Counted from the first letter of the stretch, positions 55,060 to 64,000 are shown. The stretch: DNA of 64,000 bases from Arthrobacter sp. ov407 (GCF_900102895.1 NZ_FNGD01000009.1:62001-126000); one strand, 5' to 3'. A program made the numbers and translations. Notes: generated by a model not told the origin, from the sequence alone.

Positions 55060-56634
55060 TCAGATCTCGCTCAGCCGGCCGCCCGTGAGTTCCAGGACGC
55101 GGTGCGCGTTCAGCCTTGCATAACTTAGGTCATGGGTGACTATGACGACGGCGGCGCCCCGCGCGGCGGCGCGGACGACGGCGGTCTGTAGCGCCTCGAG
55201 GCCGTGCCGGTCCAGCCCCACGGTGGGCTCGTCCAGGGCCAACACTGCCGGTTCGCGGGCTAGGACCGTGGCCAGGGCGAGCAGACGTTGCTGCGAGGCA
55301 GACAATTCAGCCGGGTGGGCCGCCTCGGTACCGGACAGCCCCACCGCGGCCAGCGCCGCCCGGGCCTTGCCCTCGGCTTCGGCTTTCCCGAACAGCTGCC
55401 CGAGTCCGAACGCGGCTTCCCGCAGGACAGTCCGTTCGAACAGCTGGTCCCTGGGGTGCTGGAACAACAGGCCCATGGAGGCCGCGACAGTTCCCACCGG
55501 CACGCCGGCAATGCTGCGCCCGCAGACCCGCACGTCCCCCTCCGTGGGCCGCAGCAAACCGTTGAAGTGCCGCAGCAGTGTCGATTTGCCGGCGCCGTTG
55601 GGCCCGGTCACGGCGATGATCTCGCCAGGGTGCACGGCGAAGTCCACGTCGCGGAGCACCCGGGCCAGCACTGGCGCACCTCGCCGCCGCGGATCCTGGC
55701 CGTAGCCGAACCCTACTCCGCGCAATTCGAGCGACGCCGACCCGGGGCCGGGCGCCGCGACAGGCACCGGACCGGGACCGCGGACTCCGGCAGCAACGCT
55801 GGATCCAATAGCAACACTGGGTGCGATTGCTCTCGGCCCAAGAACGCCGGGGCCGCCTACACCAATCACACCGGCGCGCTCCAGCTCGGCCGAGCCGGCC
55901 AGTTGTGCCGGCGCCCCGGCGGCGGTGACGGTCCTGCCATCAAGTATTGTCCAGTGCGTGGCTTCCCGGGCGAGGCGGTCCGCCGCCTGGCTCAGCAGGA
56001 CGATGCCGGTCCCGCTGCCGCGGAGGCTGCGGACTAGATCCTCGAGTTGCGCGGCTCCTGCCGCGTCGAGCGAGGCCAGGGGCTCGTCCAGGATGAGTAC
56101 GTCCGGTTCCGCGATGACGGCGCAGCCCACGGCGAGCCTGCGCAGCTCTCCTCCGGAGAGCGTGGCCGGGTCCCGGTCCAGCAGGTCCGAGAGTCCCGTG
56201 CGCGCGGCGGTGCGCTCCACCGCGCTGAGCATGTCTTCCCGCGGCGTCGCGCGGTTTTCCAAGCCGAAGGCCAGCTCCTCCGCGACTGTGGCGCGCACCG
56301 AGGAGAGCATCGCGGACGCGTCCTGCGGGACGAAGGCCACGCGGCGCGACCATTCGGCGGGGTTGATTCGGGGATCGTCGGGCGCGCCGCGGAATTCCAG
56401 CAAGGTGCCGTCGAGCTCCAGGCTGCCGCGGAATTGTCCCGCGTGACCGGTCTGGAGCCAGCCGGCCATGAGTTTGCCCAGCGTCGATTTTCCGCTCCCG
56501 GAGCCGCCCAGGACGGCGGTCAGGGAGCCCGGCGTGGCCGAGATTGCCGCACCGCTCAGCACCGGGGTGGTCTCGCCGTGGAACGTGAACGCCTCGACCC
56601 GGATCTGCAGCGCCGTCCGGGTGGTCGCCGTCAT
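55060..56634 (-). CDS. ECF transporter double ATPase (fused EcfA/EcfA')
   Basis: This 524-residue protein has two ABC ATPase domains. The first: Walker A GGSGSGKST (43-51), signature LSGGELRRLA, Walker B VLILDEPLASLD. The second: Walker A GPNGAGKST, Walker B VLALDEPTVGLD, and the switch His in VIVTHDL, but the signature reads LSASQQRLL instead of LSGGQ. A Gly/Pro/Ala-rich linker separates the halves (about residues 245-290). It begins at ATG 56634, overlapping the T-component stop by four bases. The longer frame upstream (to 57207) is a shadow of the T gene. Confidence 0.9.
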   Translation of the reverse strand: MTATTRTALQIRVEAFTFHGETTPVLSGAAISATPGSLTAVLGGSGSGKSTLGKLMAGWLQTGHAGQFRGSLELDGTLLEFRGAPDDPRINPAEWSRRVAFVPQDASAMLSSVRATVAEELAFGLENRATPREDMLSAVERTAARTGLSDLLDRDPATLSGGELRRLAVGCAVIAEPDVLILDEPLASLDAAGAAQLEDLVRSLRGSGTGIVLLSQAADRLAREATHWTILDGRTVTAAGAPAQLAGSAELERAGVIGVGGPGVLGPRAIAPSVAIGSSVAAGVRGPGPVPVAAPGPGSASLELRGVGFGYGQDPRRRGAPVLARVLRDVDFAVHPGEIIAVTGPNGAGKSTLLRHFNGLLRPTEGDVRVCGRSIAGVPVGTVAASMGLLFQHPRDQLFERTVLREAAFGLGQLFGKAEAEGKARAALAAVGLSGTEAAHPAELSASQQRLLALATVLAREPAVLALDEPTVGLDRHGLEALQTAVVRAAARGAAVVIVTHDLSYARLNAHRVLELTGGRLSEI

Positions 56635-57389
56635 GACGGCACTCCGGCAGGCCAGGAGGCCACAATCCGGCCGGCGACGGCTGCTGCCGCAAACACCAGC
56701 GCGGCAGCCCGGAAGCGCCGCTGGGCGGGCGGGTCGGCGACTTCGCGGTAAGTGGTGCGGGGACCCGGGCTGCCGAATCCGCGGGCGTCGAGCGCCTGGG
56801 CGCGGCTGCCGGCGTCGTCGATCAGGGCCAGGACCAGCGGCACCATCTGCAGGCGGAGGGCGCCGAGGCGGGACACCAGGCCGCGCCGGACCACCATCCC
56901 GCGTGTTTCCTGGGCCTGCCGGATCCGGTCCAGGCGCACGGACACGGCGGGCAGGAGGGTGAGGGTGGAGGCCAAGACAAAGCCGAACTGCGGCGGGACC
57001 CTGCGCCCGGCGAGGGCGGAGACGAGGTCGGGAACGCTCACGGTAAAGGAAAAGAGCAGGAAAGCCAGGACGCAGGCGGTGGTCCGGGTTCCGAGCTCCA
57101 GCGCGAAGCCCAGGCCCTCGGCGGTTACCCTGGCCGGGCCCCACTGGGCCAGCACGGTCTGCCCTTCCGGGAAGAACAGGCCGTGGAGCACCAGGAGGGA
57201 CAGGCACAGGGGCGTCAGGATCACCGCCGCGGCAGGCAGGACGCGCCCCGCAACTTCGCGGCGCACCGCGAGGAACACCGCGGCGAGGGCCACGGCGACA
57301 GACAGCGGCCAGTACGCAGCCGCCGTCGTGACGACGGCGGCACTGGCGGCGGCAGTCAGCGCGGTGAAGGGGTGGAGACGCTGTTTCAT
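56631..57389 (-). CDS. ecfT: ECF transporter T component (EcfT)
   Basis: The 252-residue membrane protein has several predicted helices and the two Ala-Arg-Gly type coupling motifs (QAQETRGM and ALDARGFG), which dock into the ATPases. Start: ATG 57389 (MKQRLHPF), with a GTG two codons earlier. No strong ribosome-binding site is visible. It couples the S component to the ATPases. Confidence 0.9.
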   Translation of the reverse strand: MKQRLHPFTALTAAASAAVVTTAAAYWPLSVAVALAAVFLAVRREVAGRVLPAAAVILTPLCLSLLVLHGLFFPEGQTVLAQWGPARVTAEGLGFALELGTRTTACVLAFLLFSFTVSVPDLVSALAGRRVPPQFGFVLASTLTLLPAVSVRLDRIRQAQETRGMVVRRGLVSRLGALRLQMVPLVLALIDDAGSRAQALDARGFGSPGPRTTYREVADPPAQRRFRAAALVFAAAAVAGRIVASWPAGVPS

Positions 57390-57447
57390 AATCACGGACT
57401 CATTAGCGCGGTGTCATCAGCACGGTGTGAGTGTCACTGTCACAAGG

Positions 57448-57498
57448 TCACAGGGTCACAGGGTCACAGGGTCACAGGGTCACAGGGGTCACAGAGGG
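57448..57498. repeat. 8-bp minisatellite (TCACAGGG) next to the EcfS stop
   Basis: The unit TCACAGGG is repeated four times exactly, then twice with an extra G or A, and ends directly at the stop codon of the S component. It lies in the EcfS-EcfT gap. Confidence 0.95.
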
Positions 57499-58320
57499 TC
57501 AGGCGTCCGGCGTTGCCGGGGACTTGCCGGCGAGCACCCGGTAGTGCCGCACGAAAGGGAACTGGAAGGTGGTGCGGCGGGGCAGGGCGTAGGCGAGCAG
57601 CGCTGCGATCGTGAAGACGATCGCCTTGTCCATGGGATCGGAGATCAGCGCCTGCTTGGTGATGGCGGCCAGGAGGGTGTCTCCCATGGCCCGGAAGGCG
57701 CTGACGATCGCCCCGGTGCCCAGCCCTGACGTGCCGCCAAAGACGAACGCCGCGATCGGGGCGGAGACGACGCCGGCCAGGATGCCGGTGACGAAGCCGG
57801 CGATGGGGGCGAAGTAGAAGCGGCGGAACAGGCCGCCGCGGGCGGCCATGCCGGCGAGGAAGCCGATGAGGGCAGCACCGGCGGCGAAGGGCAGGACGGT
57901 GGGGTTGAAGAAGGACCAGACGATGCTGCTCAGCGCGCCCGTGGCGGCACCGGCTGCGGGGCCGGCGAGAACGGCGATCAGGACGGTGCCGATCGCGTCG
58001 ATGTAGAACGGCAGGCCGGTGCTGCCCATCAGCTGTCCGAGGACCACGTTCAGGACCAGGGCCACGGGGATCAGGACCACGGTGGAAGTGGGGAGAACCG
58101 GCAGGACGGCCACAATCAGCAGCACCGCGCCGAGCAGGAAGCCGCCAAGGGCCACGAGGGCAGAGAAACTGGCCGGGCCGTTGGCTATGTCCGCGGGCTG
58201 GGTCAGCACCAGGAAGATGTACGTGGCGGCGATGGCGGCGGCGCCTGCGATTTCGAGCAGGCGCCGCCTGCGGCCGGCCGCCTGTCCAGGGGCAGTGACG
58301 GTGAGGGCTGACTGTGACAT
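57499..58320 (-). CDS. ECF transporter S component, substrate unknown
   Basis: The 273-residue membrane protein has about seven to eight predicted helices and a basic N-terminal segment. It has the layout of ECF S components of unassigned substrate, with YIDAIGTVLIAVLAGPAAGA, LSSIVWSFFNPTVL and FAPIAGFVTGILAGVVSAPI. The ATG at 58320 follows AAGGAACACTCCCC. Placement behind a nucleoside hydrolase suggests a nucleoside, base or related vitamin precursor as substrate; that is inference. Confidence 0.85.
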   Translation of the reverse strand: MSQSALTVTAPGQAAGRRRRLLEIAGAAAIAATYIFLVLTQPADIANGPASFSALVALGGFLLGAVLLIVAVLPVLPTSTVVLIPVALVLNVVLGQLMGSTGLPFYIDAIGTVLIAVLAGPAAGAATGALSSIVWSFFNPTVLPFAAGAALIGFLAGMAARGGLFRRFYFAPIAGFVTGILAGVVSAPIAAFVFGGTSGLGTGAIVSAFRAMGDTLLAAITKQALISDPMDKAIVFTIAALLAYALPRRTTFQFPFVRHYRVLAGKSPATPDA

Positions 58321-58467
58321 GGGGAGTGTTCCTTTGGCTGGGTGCAACAAGTTCATCCGCCTCATGTCACCTCGGCGCAGCTACTATCCTAGCGAGCAGC
58401 GGCCATCCTAGCGATCTGCGGACCCGCCCGGGAACTCCCCGCGTTGACTCAGCAATGATGCCCGGCT

Positions 58468-59541
58468 TCAGGGTGTCGAGAACCGGGGGCCCACCGCGCG
58501 GGCAAGGGCGCCGACCGAGGAAATCAGTTCGTCGAAGCAGTGCCCGGGGTTGTTGTCGGAGACAATCCTGGCGTTCGGCGCCAGCCCCCACAGCCCGCGG
58601 AAGTCGGCCACCGTGGTGCCGATCAGCAGCCGGGAATCCGTCTCGACGTCGACCGTGGCCAGCCGGGTGGCGAACGGTGTGCGTCCTGCGGCGGCGCAGG
58701 CCGCGAAGGCGTCGTGCACGTGCGCCACATAGCCCTGGCCGTAAAGCCGGTGGAATTCCATGTAGAACCGCAGGGCATCGGACAGGCAGGCGACGAGGGG
58801 GTTGCCGGAGCGGCTGCGCTGGCCTTCGGGCTGCTCGGGCAGGACGAGTTCAGGCTCCGGCGCGCCGGCGGCCTCGCCGAGGCGGCGCAGGTGCTCCGGG
58901 CGCATCTCGATCCGCTCGGTCATTTCCAGGGCACACAGGACCGGCAGTTTGTCCTCGGGCATCCCCCGGTAGGCGGCAAACACTTCCTTGGCCGCATGCG
59001 GGTCCACCGAGGTGTTCCATTCGGCAGTCGGGGTCGTGTTGCCTTGATAGTAGAAGCTGCCGCCCATGATCACGAGTCCCTTGAGCAGCCGCGGGAGTTC
59101 GGGCTCGCGGCGCAGGGCCAGCGCGAAATTGGTCAGCGGGCCGGTGATCAGCCCGGTGATCTCCCCCGGGTGCGCCCGCACCTCCTCCACCCAGACGTCG
59201 ACGGCGTGCCGCCCCGAGATCTGCTGGTGCGGCGGCGGCAGCTCGGCGTAGCCGATCCCCTGCGGTCCGTGGGTCTCCTCGGTGGTGACCAGCGGGATCT
59301 CCAGCGGGACCTCGGCGCCGATGGCGACCTCGATGCCCTCGCGGCCGCACAGCTCCAGCAGGGCCAGGTTGTTCAGCGCCACCTGCCGGGCTCCGACGTT
59401 CCCTGCGGTGCACGTGATTGCCTGGAGGTGGACCTCTGGCCGGGACAGCAGGTAGACCAGGGCCAGGGCGTCGTCAATCCCTGTGTCGACGTCCATCAGG
59501 ATCGAATGCGTGACGGCAGGGTCCGCCGTGGAGGCGCTCAC
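58468..59541 (-). CDS. nucleoside hydrolase
   Basis: This 357-residue enzyme of the inosine-uridine hydrolase family splits the N-glycosidic bond of nucleosides. The calcium site DVDTGIDDALALVY (Asp17, 19, 23, 24) and the conserved TGPLTNFALALR, KGLVIMGGSFY and EWNTSVDPHAAKEVF are present. The start is the GTG at 59541. It begins 26 bases after the aldo/keto reductase stop and lies 147 bases before the S component, so transport and cleavage may work together. Confidence 0.9.
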   Translation of the reverse strand: MSASTADPAVTHSILMDVDTGIDDALALVYLLSRPEVHLQAITCTAGNVGARQVALNNLALLELCGREGIEVAIGAEVPLEIPLVTTEETHGPQGIGYAELPPPHQQISGRHAVDVWVEEVRAHPGEITGLITGPLTNFALALRREPELPRLLKGLVIMGGSFYYQGNTTPTAEWNTSVDPHAAKEVFAAYRGMPEDKLPVLCALEMTERIEMRPEHLRRLGEAAGAPEPELVLPEQPEGQRSRSGNPLVACLSDALRFYMEFHRLYGQGYVAHVHDAFAACAAAGRTPFATRLATVDVETDSRLLIGTTVADFRGLWGLAPNARIVSDNNPGHCFDELISSVGALARAVGPRFSTP

Positions 59542-59567
59542 AGCCGGACCGTTCAGGGCCGCACTGT

Positions 59568-60545
59568 TCAGAACAGTGCCACCTTGGGCGTGCGCGGGAA
59601 GAGGTCATCCAGCTCGGCGAGGTCGGCATGGCTGGGTATCCAGGCCACGGCGGCGGCATTTTGGCGCACCTGTTCCGGCGTGGTGGCACCGGCGATGACG
59701 CTGCTTACGGACGGCTGGGCGGCAAGCCAGGAGAATGCCACCTGGACTTCGTTGAGCCCGCGTGCGGCCGCGAACTTCCCGAAGGCATCCAACTGTTCCC
59801 AGTCGGCGTCGTGGACCAGGTTGGTGCGGGTGTGGCTGAGCCGGGTTCCCTCGGGGGCCCGGCCCGCCGAGTATTTTCCGGTGAGCAGGCCGTTGGCAAG
59901 CGGGAAGTACGGCAGGACGCCCAGTCCGTATGCCTCGGCGGCCGGCGTCACCTCGAGTTCGGCGCGGCGGTCCAGCAGGTTGTAGTGGTTCTGGCTGGAG
60001 ATGAAGCGGGCTCCCCCGCGGGCACGCGCCACGTACTCGGCCTCGGCGATCTGCCAGCCGGCCCGGTTGGAGTGGCCCAGGTAGCGGACCTTGCCGCTCG
60101 TGACGAGGTCCTCGAGGGCAGACAGCGTCTCATCGATGGGCGTGAGCGGGTCCGGGGTGTGGAACTGGTAGAGGTCGATCCAGTCCGTGCCGAGCCGGCG
60201 CAGCGAGGCTTCCGCCGCCTTGATGATGTAGCGGCGGGATCCGCGCGCTCCGAAGTCCTCGCCGTTGGCGCCGCGCATGTCCATGCCGAATTTCGTGCCG
60301 ATGACGGCGTCGTCCCGGCGGGCACCGAGGGCCCTGCCGAGCATTCTCTCGCTGAGACCGGGCTCCCGGCCGTAGGTGTCCGCGACGTCAAAGAAGGTGA
60401 TCCCGGCGTCGAGGGCGGCATGCACGACGGCGTCGGTGCCTTCCTGCGATTCAGTCACGGTCCCGGGACGGCCCAAGTTGTTGCATCCGAGTCCCACGAC
60501 CGAGACGGACAGTCCGGAATTTCCCACGCGGCGATATTCAGTCAT
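59568..60545 (-). CDS. aldo/keto reductase
   Basis: This 325-residue NADPH-dependent TIM-barrel enzyme shows the tetrad Asp53, Tyr58, Lys85 (GTKFGM) and the His of YLGHSNRAGW, with NADPH contacts near the C-terminus (SSVIAGATTPEQV). It resembles the L-glyceraldehyde 3-phosphate reductase and YghZ/voltage-channel beta-subunit type. Substrate unknown. It may share a transcript with the nucleoside hydrolase. Confidence 0.88.
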   Translation of the reverse strand: MTEYRRVGNSGLSVSVVGLGCNNLGRPGTVTESQEGTDAVVHAALDAGITFFDVADTYGREPGLSERMLGRALGARRDDAVIGTKFGMDMRGANGEDFGARGSRRYIIKAAEASLRRLGTDWIDLYQFHTPDPLTPIDETLSALEDLVTSGKVRYLGHSNRAGWQIAEAEYVARARGGARFISSQNHYNLLDRRAELEVTPAAEAYGLGVLPYFPLANGLLTGKYSAGRAPEGTRLSHTRTNLVHDADWEQLDAFGKFAAARGLNEVQVAFSWLAAQPSVSSVIAGATTPEQVRQNAAAVAWIPSHADLAELDDLFPRTPKVALF

Positions 60546-60589
60546 GGATTTAGCCTATATCGCCCCGGCGGGCGTCCCGGCCAAGGCCG

Positions 60590-60808
60590 CTACCCTGCGG
60601 GCAGTTCCAGCCCGTGCTCGTCCATGGCGTCCTGGAGTTGCGCGACGGTGCGCGGGCAGACGCCAGGCATCCCGGCAAGCCGGCGCTGGCCAAGCTGCAC
60701 GAGGTTTTCGAGGGTTTCGACCCCCGCGTGTGCGAGGGACTTGCGCGCCGGCGCCGCCAGTCCTGCGGGGAGTGGAGTGCTGCCTGGTCGAGAAGATTTT
60801 CGCGTCAC
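60590..60808 (-). CDS. small helix-hairpin-helix protein
   Basis: This 72-residue protein has LPAGLAAPARKSLAHAGVET, then LENLVQLGQRRLAGMPGVCP and RTVAQLQDAMDEHGLEL. This is a single (HhH)2-like or RNA-polymerase-alpha-CTD-like fold that binds DNA or RNA backbone non-specifically. It is widely seen in actinobacteria without a defined role. It lies before the aldo/keto reductase on the same strand. Confidence 0.6.
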   Translation of the reverse strand: MTRKSSRPGSTPLPAGLAAPARKSLAHAGVETLENLVQLGQRRLAGMPGVCPRTVAQLQDAMDEHGLELPAG

Positions 60809-60875
60809 TGCGTTGCCTTCCAGTCGGTTTCCCCCAAACTGATGTGAGCCGTTGCCGGCTCCTTACCGGTGTGGC

Positions 60876-61433
60876 CTAGAGCGTGAAGCTGTTGGCCGGT
60901 TTCGGTGAATGCTTGAGCTTATAAGTGTCCTCGCCAAACGGCGCGGCGCCAATGCTCAGCTTGGTAAAGTCCAGGTCCTCGCCGCGGATGCAGACCTTTA
61001 TGGCGCTGACCGTCTTGTTGACGTCCGGGGTGAGGCAGAAGATATTGAGCCTGGAGTCGGAAAACTCGCTGCGGTCCACAATCCCCAGGCCGCGCCAGGC
61101 CAGGTGGCTGATCAGGGCGTCCTTGGCTTTTTCCTCAAGGTACCGGTCGCGGCTGGTTCCATCCTTGGTTTTCAGCGCATACTGGGCCACCACCCAGAAC
61201 TGCTCCGCCTCGGGGATTTCAGCGTAGCCGTCCTCAGCGCACTGCACCGCGAAGGCGTCCATGAGGCGCTCCGCGGCCTCGGCGTCTTCGACGTCGGTTT
61301 CGTCGGTGGTGCTCTGGTGTCCGACGACACCATGGTTCATCACGAACTGGCTGTAGTCCTCATCAAACCAGGCTTCCCTAAACTGCAGGGTGCCCTCTTC
61401 GTCGCGTTTGTAAACCCGGATAATTCCACTCAT
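60876..61433 (-). CDS. conserved hypothetical protein
   Basis: This 185-residue protein starts at ATG 61433, with AAGGAA nearby. The start MSGIIRVYKRDEEGTLQFRE with AWFDEDYSQFVMNHGVVGH has WGR-like strands, and the centre (FWVVAQYALKTKDG) and C-terminus (VDRSEFSDSRLNIFCLTPDV) alternate strands and helices. I do not recognise the family. It lies between dxs and the HhH gene on the same strand. Confidence 0.7.
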   Translation of the reverse strand: MSGIIRVYKRDEEGTLQFREAWFDEDYSQFVMNHGVVGHQSTTDETDVEDAEAAERLMDAFAVQCAEDGYAEIPEAEQFWVVAQYALKTKDGTSRDRYLEEKAKDALISHLAWRGLGIVDRSEFSDSRLNIFCLTPDVNKTVSAIKVCIRGEDLDFTKLSIGAAPFGEDTYKLKHSPKPANSFTL

Positions 61434-61506
61434 ATGCCAGTTCCTTCCTGGGCCGGCCGGCGCCAAGGAGCGGCGCAGGACGGGTAGTGCTCAACAGATG
61501 TGCTGG

Positions 61507-63480
61507 CTACAGCAGCGGCAGGCTGCCGGTGCTGGGGTGTTCCTGTCCGGGCAAGGGGCGCGCAAACGGCACCTTGGTGCCCAGGACCTGGGCGACGACG
61601 TCGTGCGTGATCTGCTGGGCGGTCAGTCCGACGCGTTCGAGCACCTGGTTGCGGGTGCCGTGATCGAGGAACTCCACCGGGAGGCCGACCTCATTGAGGG
61701 CGGTGTCCACACCGGCCGCCCGCATCTCCTGGCGGATCCGGGAGCCGACGCCGCCGGCCCGCACACCGTCCTCGATGCAGATGACCAGGCGGTGGTCTGC
61801 GGCGAGATCGATGATGGACCGCCGGACCGGGAGGACCCAGCGGGGATCCACCACCGTGGAACTGATGCCCTGGGCTCCGAGCCGGTTGGAGACGTCCAGC
61901 GCGAGTTCAGACATGGCGCCCACGCTGACGATCAGGACGTCGTTCTCGCTGGAGCCTGCGGGGCGGCGGGCCAGCACGTCCACGCCGTCGTCCAAACGTT
62001 CGACCGCCTCAACTTCGGCGCCGACGCTTCCCTTGGAATAGCGGATCACGCTGGGGGCGTCTTCGATGGCCACGGCCTCGCGCAGTTCTTCCCGCAGCCG
62101 GGTGGCGTCGCGCGGTGCCGCGAGGTGCAGCCCGGGGACGATCTGAACCATGGCCATGTCCCACATTCCGTGGTGGCTAGCGCCGTCGGGTCCGGTCACG
62201 CCGGCCCGGTCCAGGACGATTGTCACGCCGGCTTTGTGCAGGGCCACATCCATCAGCAACTGGTCGAAGGCACGGTTCAGGAACGTCGCGTAGACCGCGA
62301 CCACCGGGTGCAATCCCCCGAACGCCATGCCGGCAGCGGAGGCGAGGGCGTGCTGCTCGGCGATACCGACGTCGAACACGCGCTCTGGGTGCCGGGCGGC
62401 GAACTTGTGCAGCCCGACCGGAATCAGCATGGCACCGGTGATGCCGACGATGTCCTTGCGCTCGTCGGCAATGTCGGCGATCTCGTCGGCGAACACGGCG
62501 GTCCAGGACTTGGCGCCGCCGGCCTCGGTGGGTGCGCCGGTCTCCGGATCGATGATCCCGACGGCATGGAACTGGTCCGCTTCGTGGGCGCGGGCAGGGG
62601 CGTAGCCGTGGCCCTTTTCGGTGATGGCGTGCACGATCACGGGCCCGGCGTAGTTCCTGGCCGTGGAGAATGCGTTTTCCAAGGCCTCGAGGTCATGGCC
62701 GTCGACGGGCCCGATGTACTTCATGCCGAGGTCCTCGAACATGCCCTGCGGGGCCCACCAGTCCTTGATGCCCTTTTTCATGGCGTGCAGGCTCTTGTAC
62801 GTGAACTTGCCCGCGTGGCCGCCGTTCTGCAGTTTGCGCTTCCACCAATCGAGCGTGCCTTCGTAGGAGGGGGCGGCGCGGAGGGAATCGATCGTGGGAC
62901 GCAGGGACGCGAGGTAGTCGGCGAATCCGCCGACGGTTGGGGCGTAGGAACGGCCGTTGTCGTTGACCACAATCACGACTCGGCGCTTCTTGTCCGCCGC
63001 GATGTTGTTGATGGCCTCCCAGGCCATGCCGCCGGTCAGGGCGCCGTCACCCACCACCGCGACGACGAAACGGTCGCCGTCGCCGGTCAGCTGCCGGGCG
63101 CGCGAGATGCCGTCGGCCCAGGACAGCGACGAGGACGCGTGCGAGCTTTCGACGATGTCGTGCTCGGATTCGCCGCGGTCGGGGTAGCCTGACAGGCCGC
63201 CCTGCTGGCGAAGCGTGCTGAAATCCTGCCGCCCGGTGAGGAGTTTGTGCACGTAGGACTGGTGTCCTGTGTCGAAGACGATGCTGTCGCGGGGGGAATC
63301 GAAGATCCGGTGCACCGCGATGGTGAGTTCGACGACGCCGAGGTTAGGGCCCAGGTGCCCTCCCGTCTGGGAGACGTTGCCGATCAGGAAATTCCTGACC
63401 TCGGCTGCCAGCTGATCCAGCTGCGCCCCGGACAACTTACTCAGGTCCTGCGGATTCCGGATGGTGTCCAAGATTCCCAA
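61507..63480 (-). CDS. dxs: 1-deoxy-D-xylulose-5-phosphate synthase
   Basis: Dxs joins pyruvate and glyceraldehyde 3-phosphate in the first step of the MEP isoprenoid route and needs thiamine diphosphate. The 657 residues show [16 protein letters not shown], the ThDP/Mg motif [16 protein letters not shown], the pyrimidine-binding region [18 protein letters not shown] and the C-terminal transketolase-C domain. It stands alone, 73 bases before the hypothetical gene. Confidence 0.96.
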   Translation of the reverse strand: MGILDTIRNPQDLSKLSGAQLDQLAAEVRNFLIGNVSQTGGHLGPNLGVVELTIAVHRIFDSPRDSIVFDTGHQSYVHKLLTGRQDFSTLRQQGGLSGYPDRGESEHDIVESSHASSSLSWADGISRARQLTGDGDRFVVAVVGDGALTGGMAWEAINNIAADKKRRVVIVVNDNGRSYAPTVGGFADYLASLRPTIDSLRAAPSYEGTLDWWKRKLQNGGHAGKFTYKSLHAMKKGIKDWWAPQGMFEDLGMKYIGPVDGHDLEALENAFSTARNYAGPVIVHAITEKGHGYAPARAHEADQFHAVGIIDPETGAPTEAGGAKSWTAVFADEIADIADERKDIVGITGAMLIPVGLHKFAARHPERVFDVGIAEQHALASAAGMAFGGLHPVVAVYATFLNRAFDQLLMDVALHKAGVTIVLDRAGVTGPDGASHHGMWDMAMVQIVPGLHLAAPRDATRLREELREAVAIEDAPSVIRYSKGSVGAEVEAVERLDDGVDVLARRPAGSSENDVLIVSVGAMSELALDVSNRLGAQGISSTVVDPRWVLPVRRSIIDLAADHRLVICIEDGVRAGGVGSRIRQEMRAAGVDTALNEVGLPVEFLDHGTRNQVLERVGLTAQQITHDVVAQVLGTKVPFARPLPGQEHPSTGSLPLL

Positions 63481-63600
63481 CGGCCCCTCCTTCGGGTGGT
63501 AGACATGCCTTTTAACTCTAACGCCTCCGGGCGGGACGTCGCGCCGGAGCCCTGCACCGGTCCCCCGCCCGTCCCCAGCATCCCATCCGTGAACCGGGAA

Positions 63601-63643
63601 CGCGAAGGCCCCGGCCGGTCAGTGACCGGCCGGGGCCTTCGCG
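63601..63643. terminator. strong 20-bp hairpin between acnA and dxs
   Basis: CGCGAAGGCCCCGGCCGGTC and its full complement enclose the loop AGT. It lies 30 bases after the aconitase stop on the minus strand and 121 bases before dxs. This symmetric hairpin ends the aconitase transcript. Confidence 0.85.
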
Positions 63644-63673
63644 TGCGTTACCGGAGCTGGCCGGCAGCTCCGC

Positions 63674-64000
63674 CTAGTGCGCGGAGATCTGGCGCAGGAC
63701 GTACTGCAGGATGCCGCCGTTGCGGTAGTAGTCCGCCTCGCCCGGGGTATCGATGCGCAGTACGGCGTCGAAGGACGTGACGGTACCGTCTTCGGCTGTC
63801 GCTGTGACCTTGAGGGTCTTCGGCGTCGTTCCCTCGTTCAGGGCGGTGACGCCCTCAACTGCGTAGGTTTCCGTGCCGGTCAGGCCCAGGCTGGCAGCGT
63901 TCTGGCCGGCCGGGTACTGCAGCGGCAGGACACCCATGCCGATCAGGTTGGAGCGGTGGATCCGCTCGTAGCTCTCGGCCACGACGGCCTTGACGCCCAG
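63674..64000 (-). CDS. acnA: aconitate hydratase, C-terminal part (partial at window end)
   Basis: The last 108 codons of an AcnA-type aconitase: [40 protein letters not shown] and the end [19 protein letters not shown]. This is the swivel domain 4, with the substrate-binding [10 protein letters not shown] arginines. The rest lies beyond the right edge. The enzyme isomerises citrate to isocitrate. Confidence 0.95.
   Translation of the reverse strand: MGVKAVVAESYERIHRSNLIGMGVLPLQYPAGQNAASLGLTGTETYAVEGVTALNEGTTPKTLKVTATAEDGTVTSFDAVLRIDTPGEADYYRNGGILQYVLRQISAH

Noticed and set aside
56635..57207. N-terminal extension of the double ATPase
   Set aside because: It overlaps the T-component gene in another frame; the ATPase family start is the ATG overlapping the T stop.

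Overview
The window is high-GC, gene-dense DNA from an actinobacterium. Gene order (hisI-trpE-trpX-HGxxPAAW-trpC-trpB-trpA-lgt-gltB-gltD-pyk and an ANTAR regulator), DUF3000 beside ribonuclease D, a DUF7793-type protein and many ATGA/GTGA stop-start overlaps point to Micrococcaceae, most likely Arthrobacter or Pseudarthrobacter. This placement comes from gene content and synteny recalled from memory, not from a database search. No rRNA gene and no CRISPR array are visible.

Layout. (1) 1-6.8 kb is accessory and partly decayed: the end of a kdp-type sensor/regulator pair, a truncated NrdH/glutaredoxin, a flavin monooxygenase, a frameshifted DUF7793 gene, the N-terminal stub of a serine resolvase, a pentapeptide-repeat remnant, a small lipoprotein, the last motifs of a UvrD-like helicase, a small helix-turn-helix protein, and a tyrosine integrase with two apparent frameshifts and a lost catalytic arginine lying against the 3' end of tRNA-Leu(CAA). 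(2) 7.0-31 kb is core biosynthesis, mostly on the minus strand: ANTAR regulator (plus), pyruvate kinase, glutamate synthase (gltB/gltD), lgt, the trp genes, hisI, a TIGR03085 protein (plus), hisF, hisG, hisE and the riboflavin operon (ribM-like transporter, ribD, ribE, ribB, ribA, ribH) under an FMN riboswitch. (3) 31-37.1 kb holds rpe, then the translation-related run rsmB-fmt-def read through ATGA overlaps, a PD-(D/E)XK-like protein, and six tRNA genes (Val-CAC on minus; Gly-GCC, Cys-GCA, Val-GAC, Gly-GCC, Val-GAC on plus) with a conspicuous perfect 24-bp palindrome between them. (4) 37.2-49.2 kb is housekeeping on the plus strand for the most part: MT0933-like protein, zapE (minus), rhodanese, sufE, ybaK-like deacylase, alpha/beta hydrolase (minus), msrB, DUF6421 plus SDR, threonine aldolase, DUF3000, ribonuclease D. 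(5) 49.3-55 kb: a fatty-acid beta-oxidation pair (thiolase, FadB-like) behind a perfect inverted repeat, then a TetR regulator divergent from a macrolide-type glycosyltransferase with a second, different palindrome in the gap. (6) 55-60.6 kb: a complete ECF transporter (S, T, double ATPase) downstream of a nucleoside hydrolase and an aldo/keto reductase. (7) 60.6-64 kb: a mini helix-hairpin-helix protein, an uncharacterised protein, dxs and the 3' end of aconitase.

How the parts work together. gltBD feeds glutamate to amino-acid synthesis; trp and his genes are interleaved (hisI heads the trpE run), sharing PRPP-derived chemistry. The riboflavin operon couples a predicted riboflavin importer to the whole pathway under one FMN sensor. 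fmt and def act on the two ends of N-formyl-methionine processing and are co-translated with rsmB. The ECF transporter and nucleoside hydrolase suggest a salvage route whose substrate is not known. I found no clear new defence or mobile system; the least explained items are the 24-bp palindrome, the ECF/nucleoside-hydrolase cluster, the DUF6421-SDR pair, the TetR/glycosyltransferase pair and the degraded island at tRNA-Leu.
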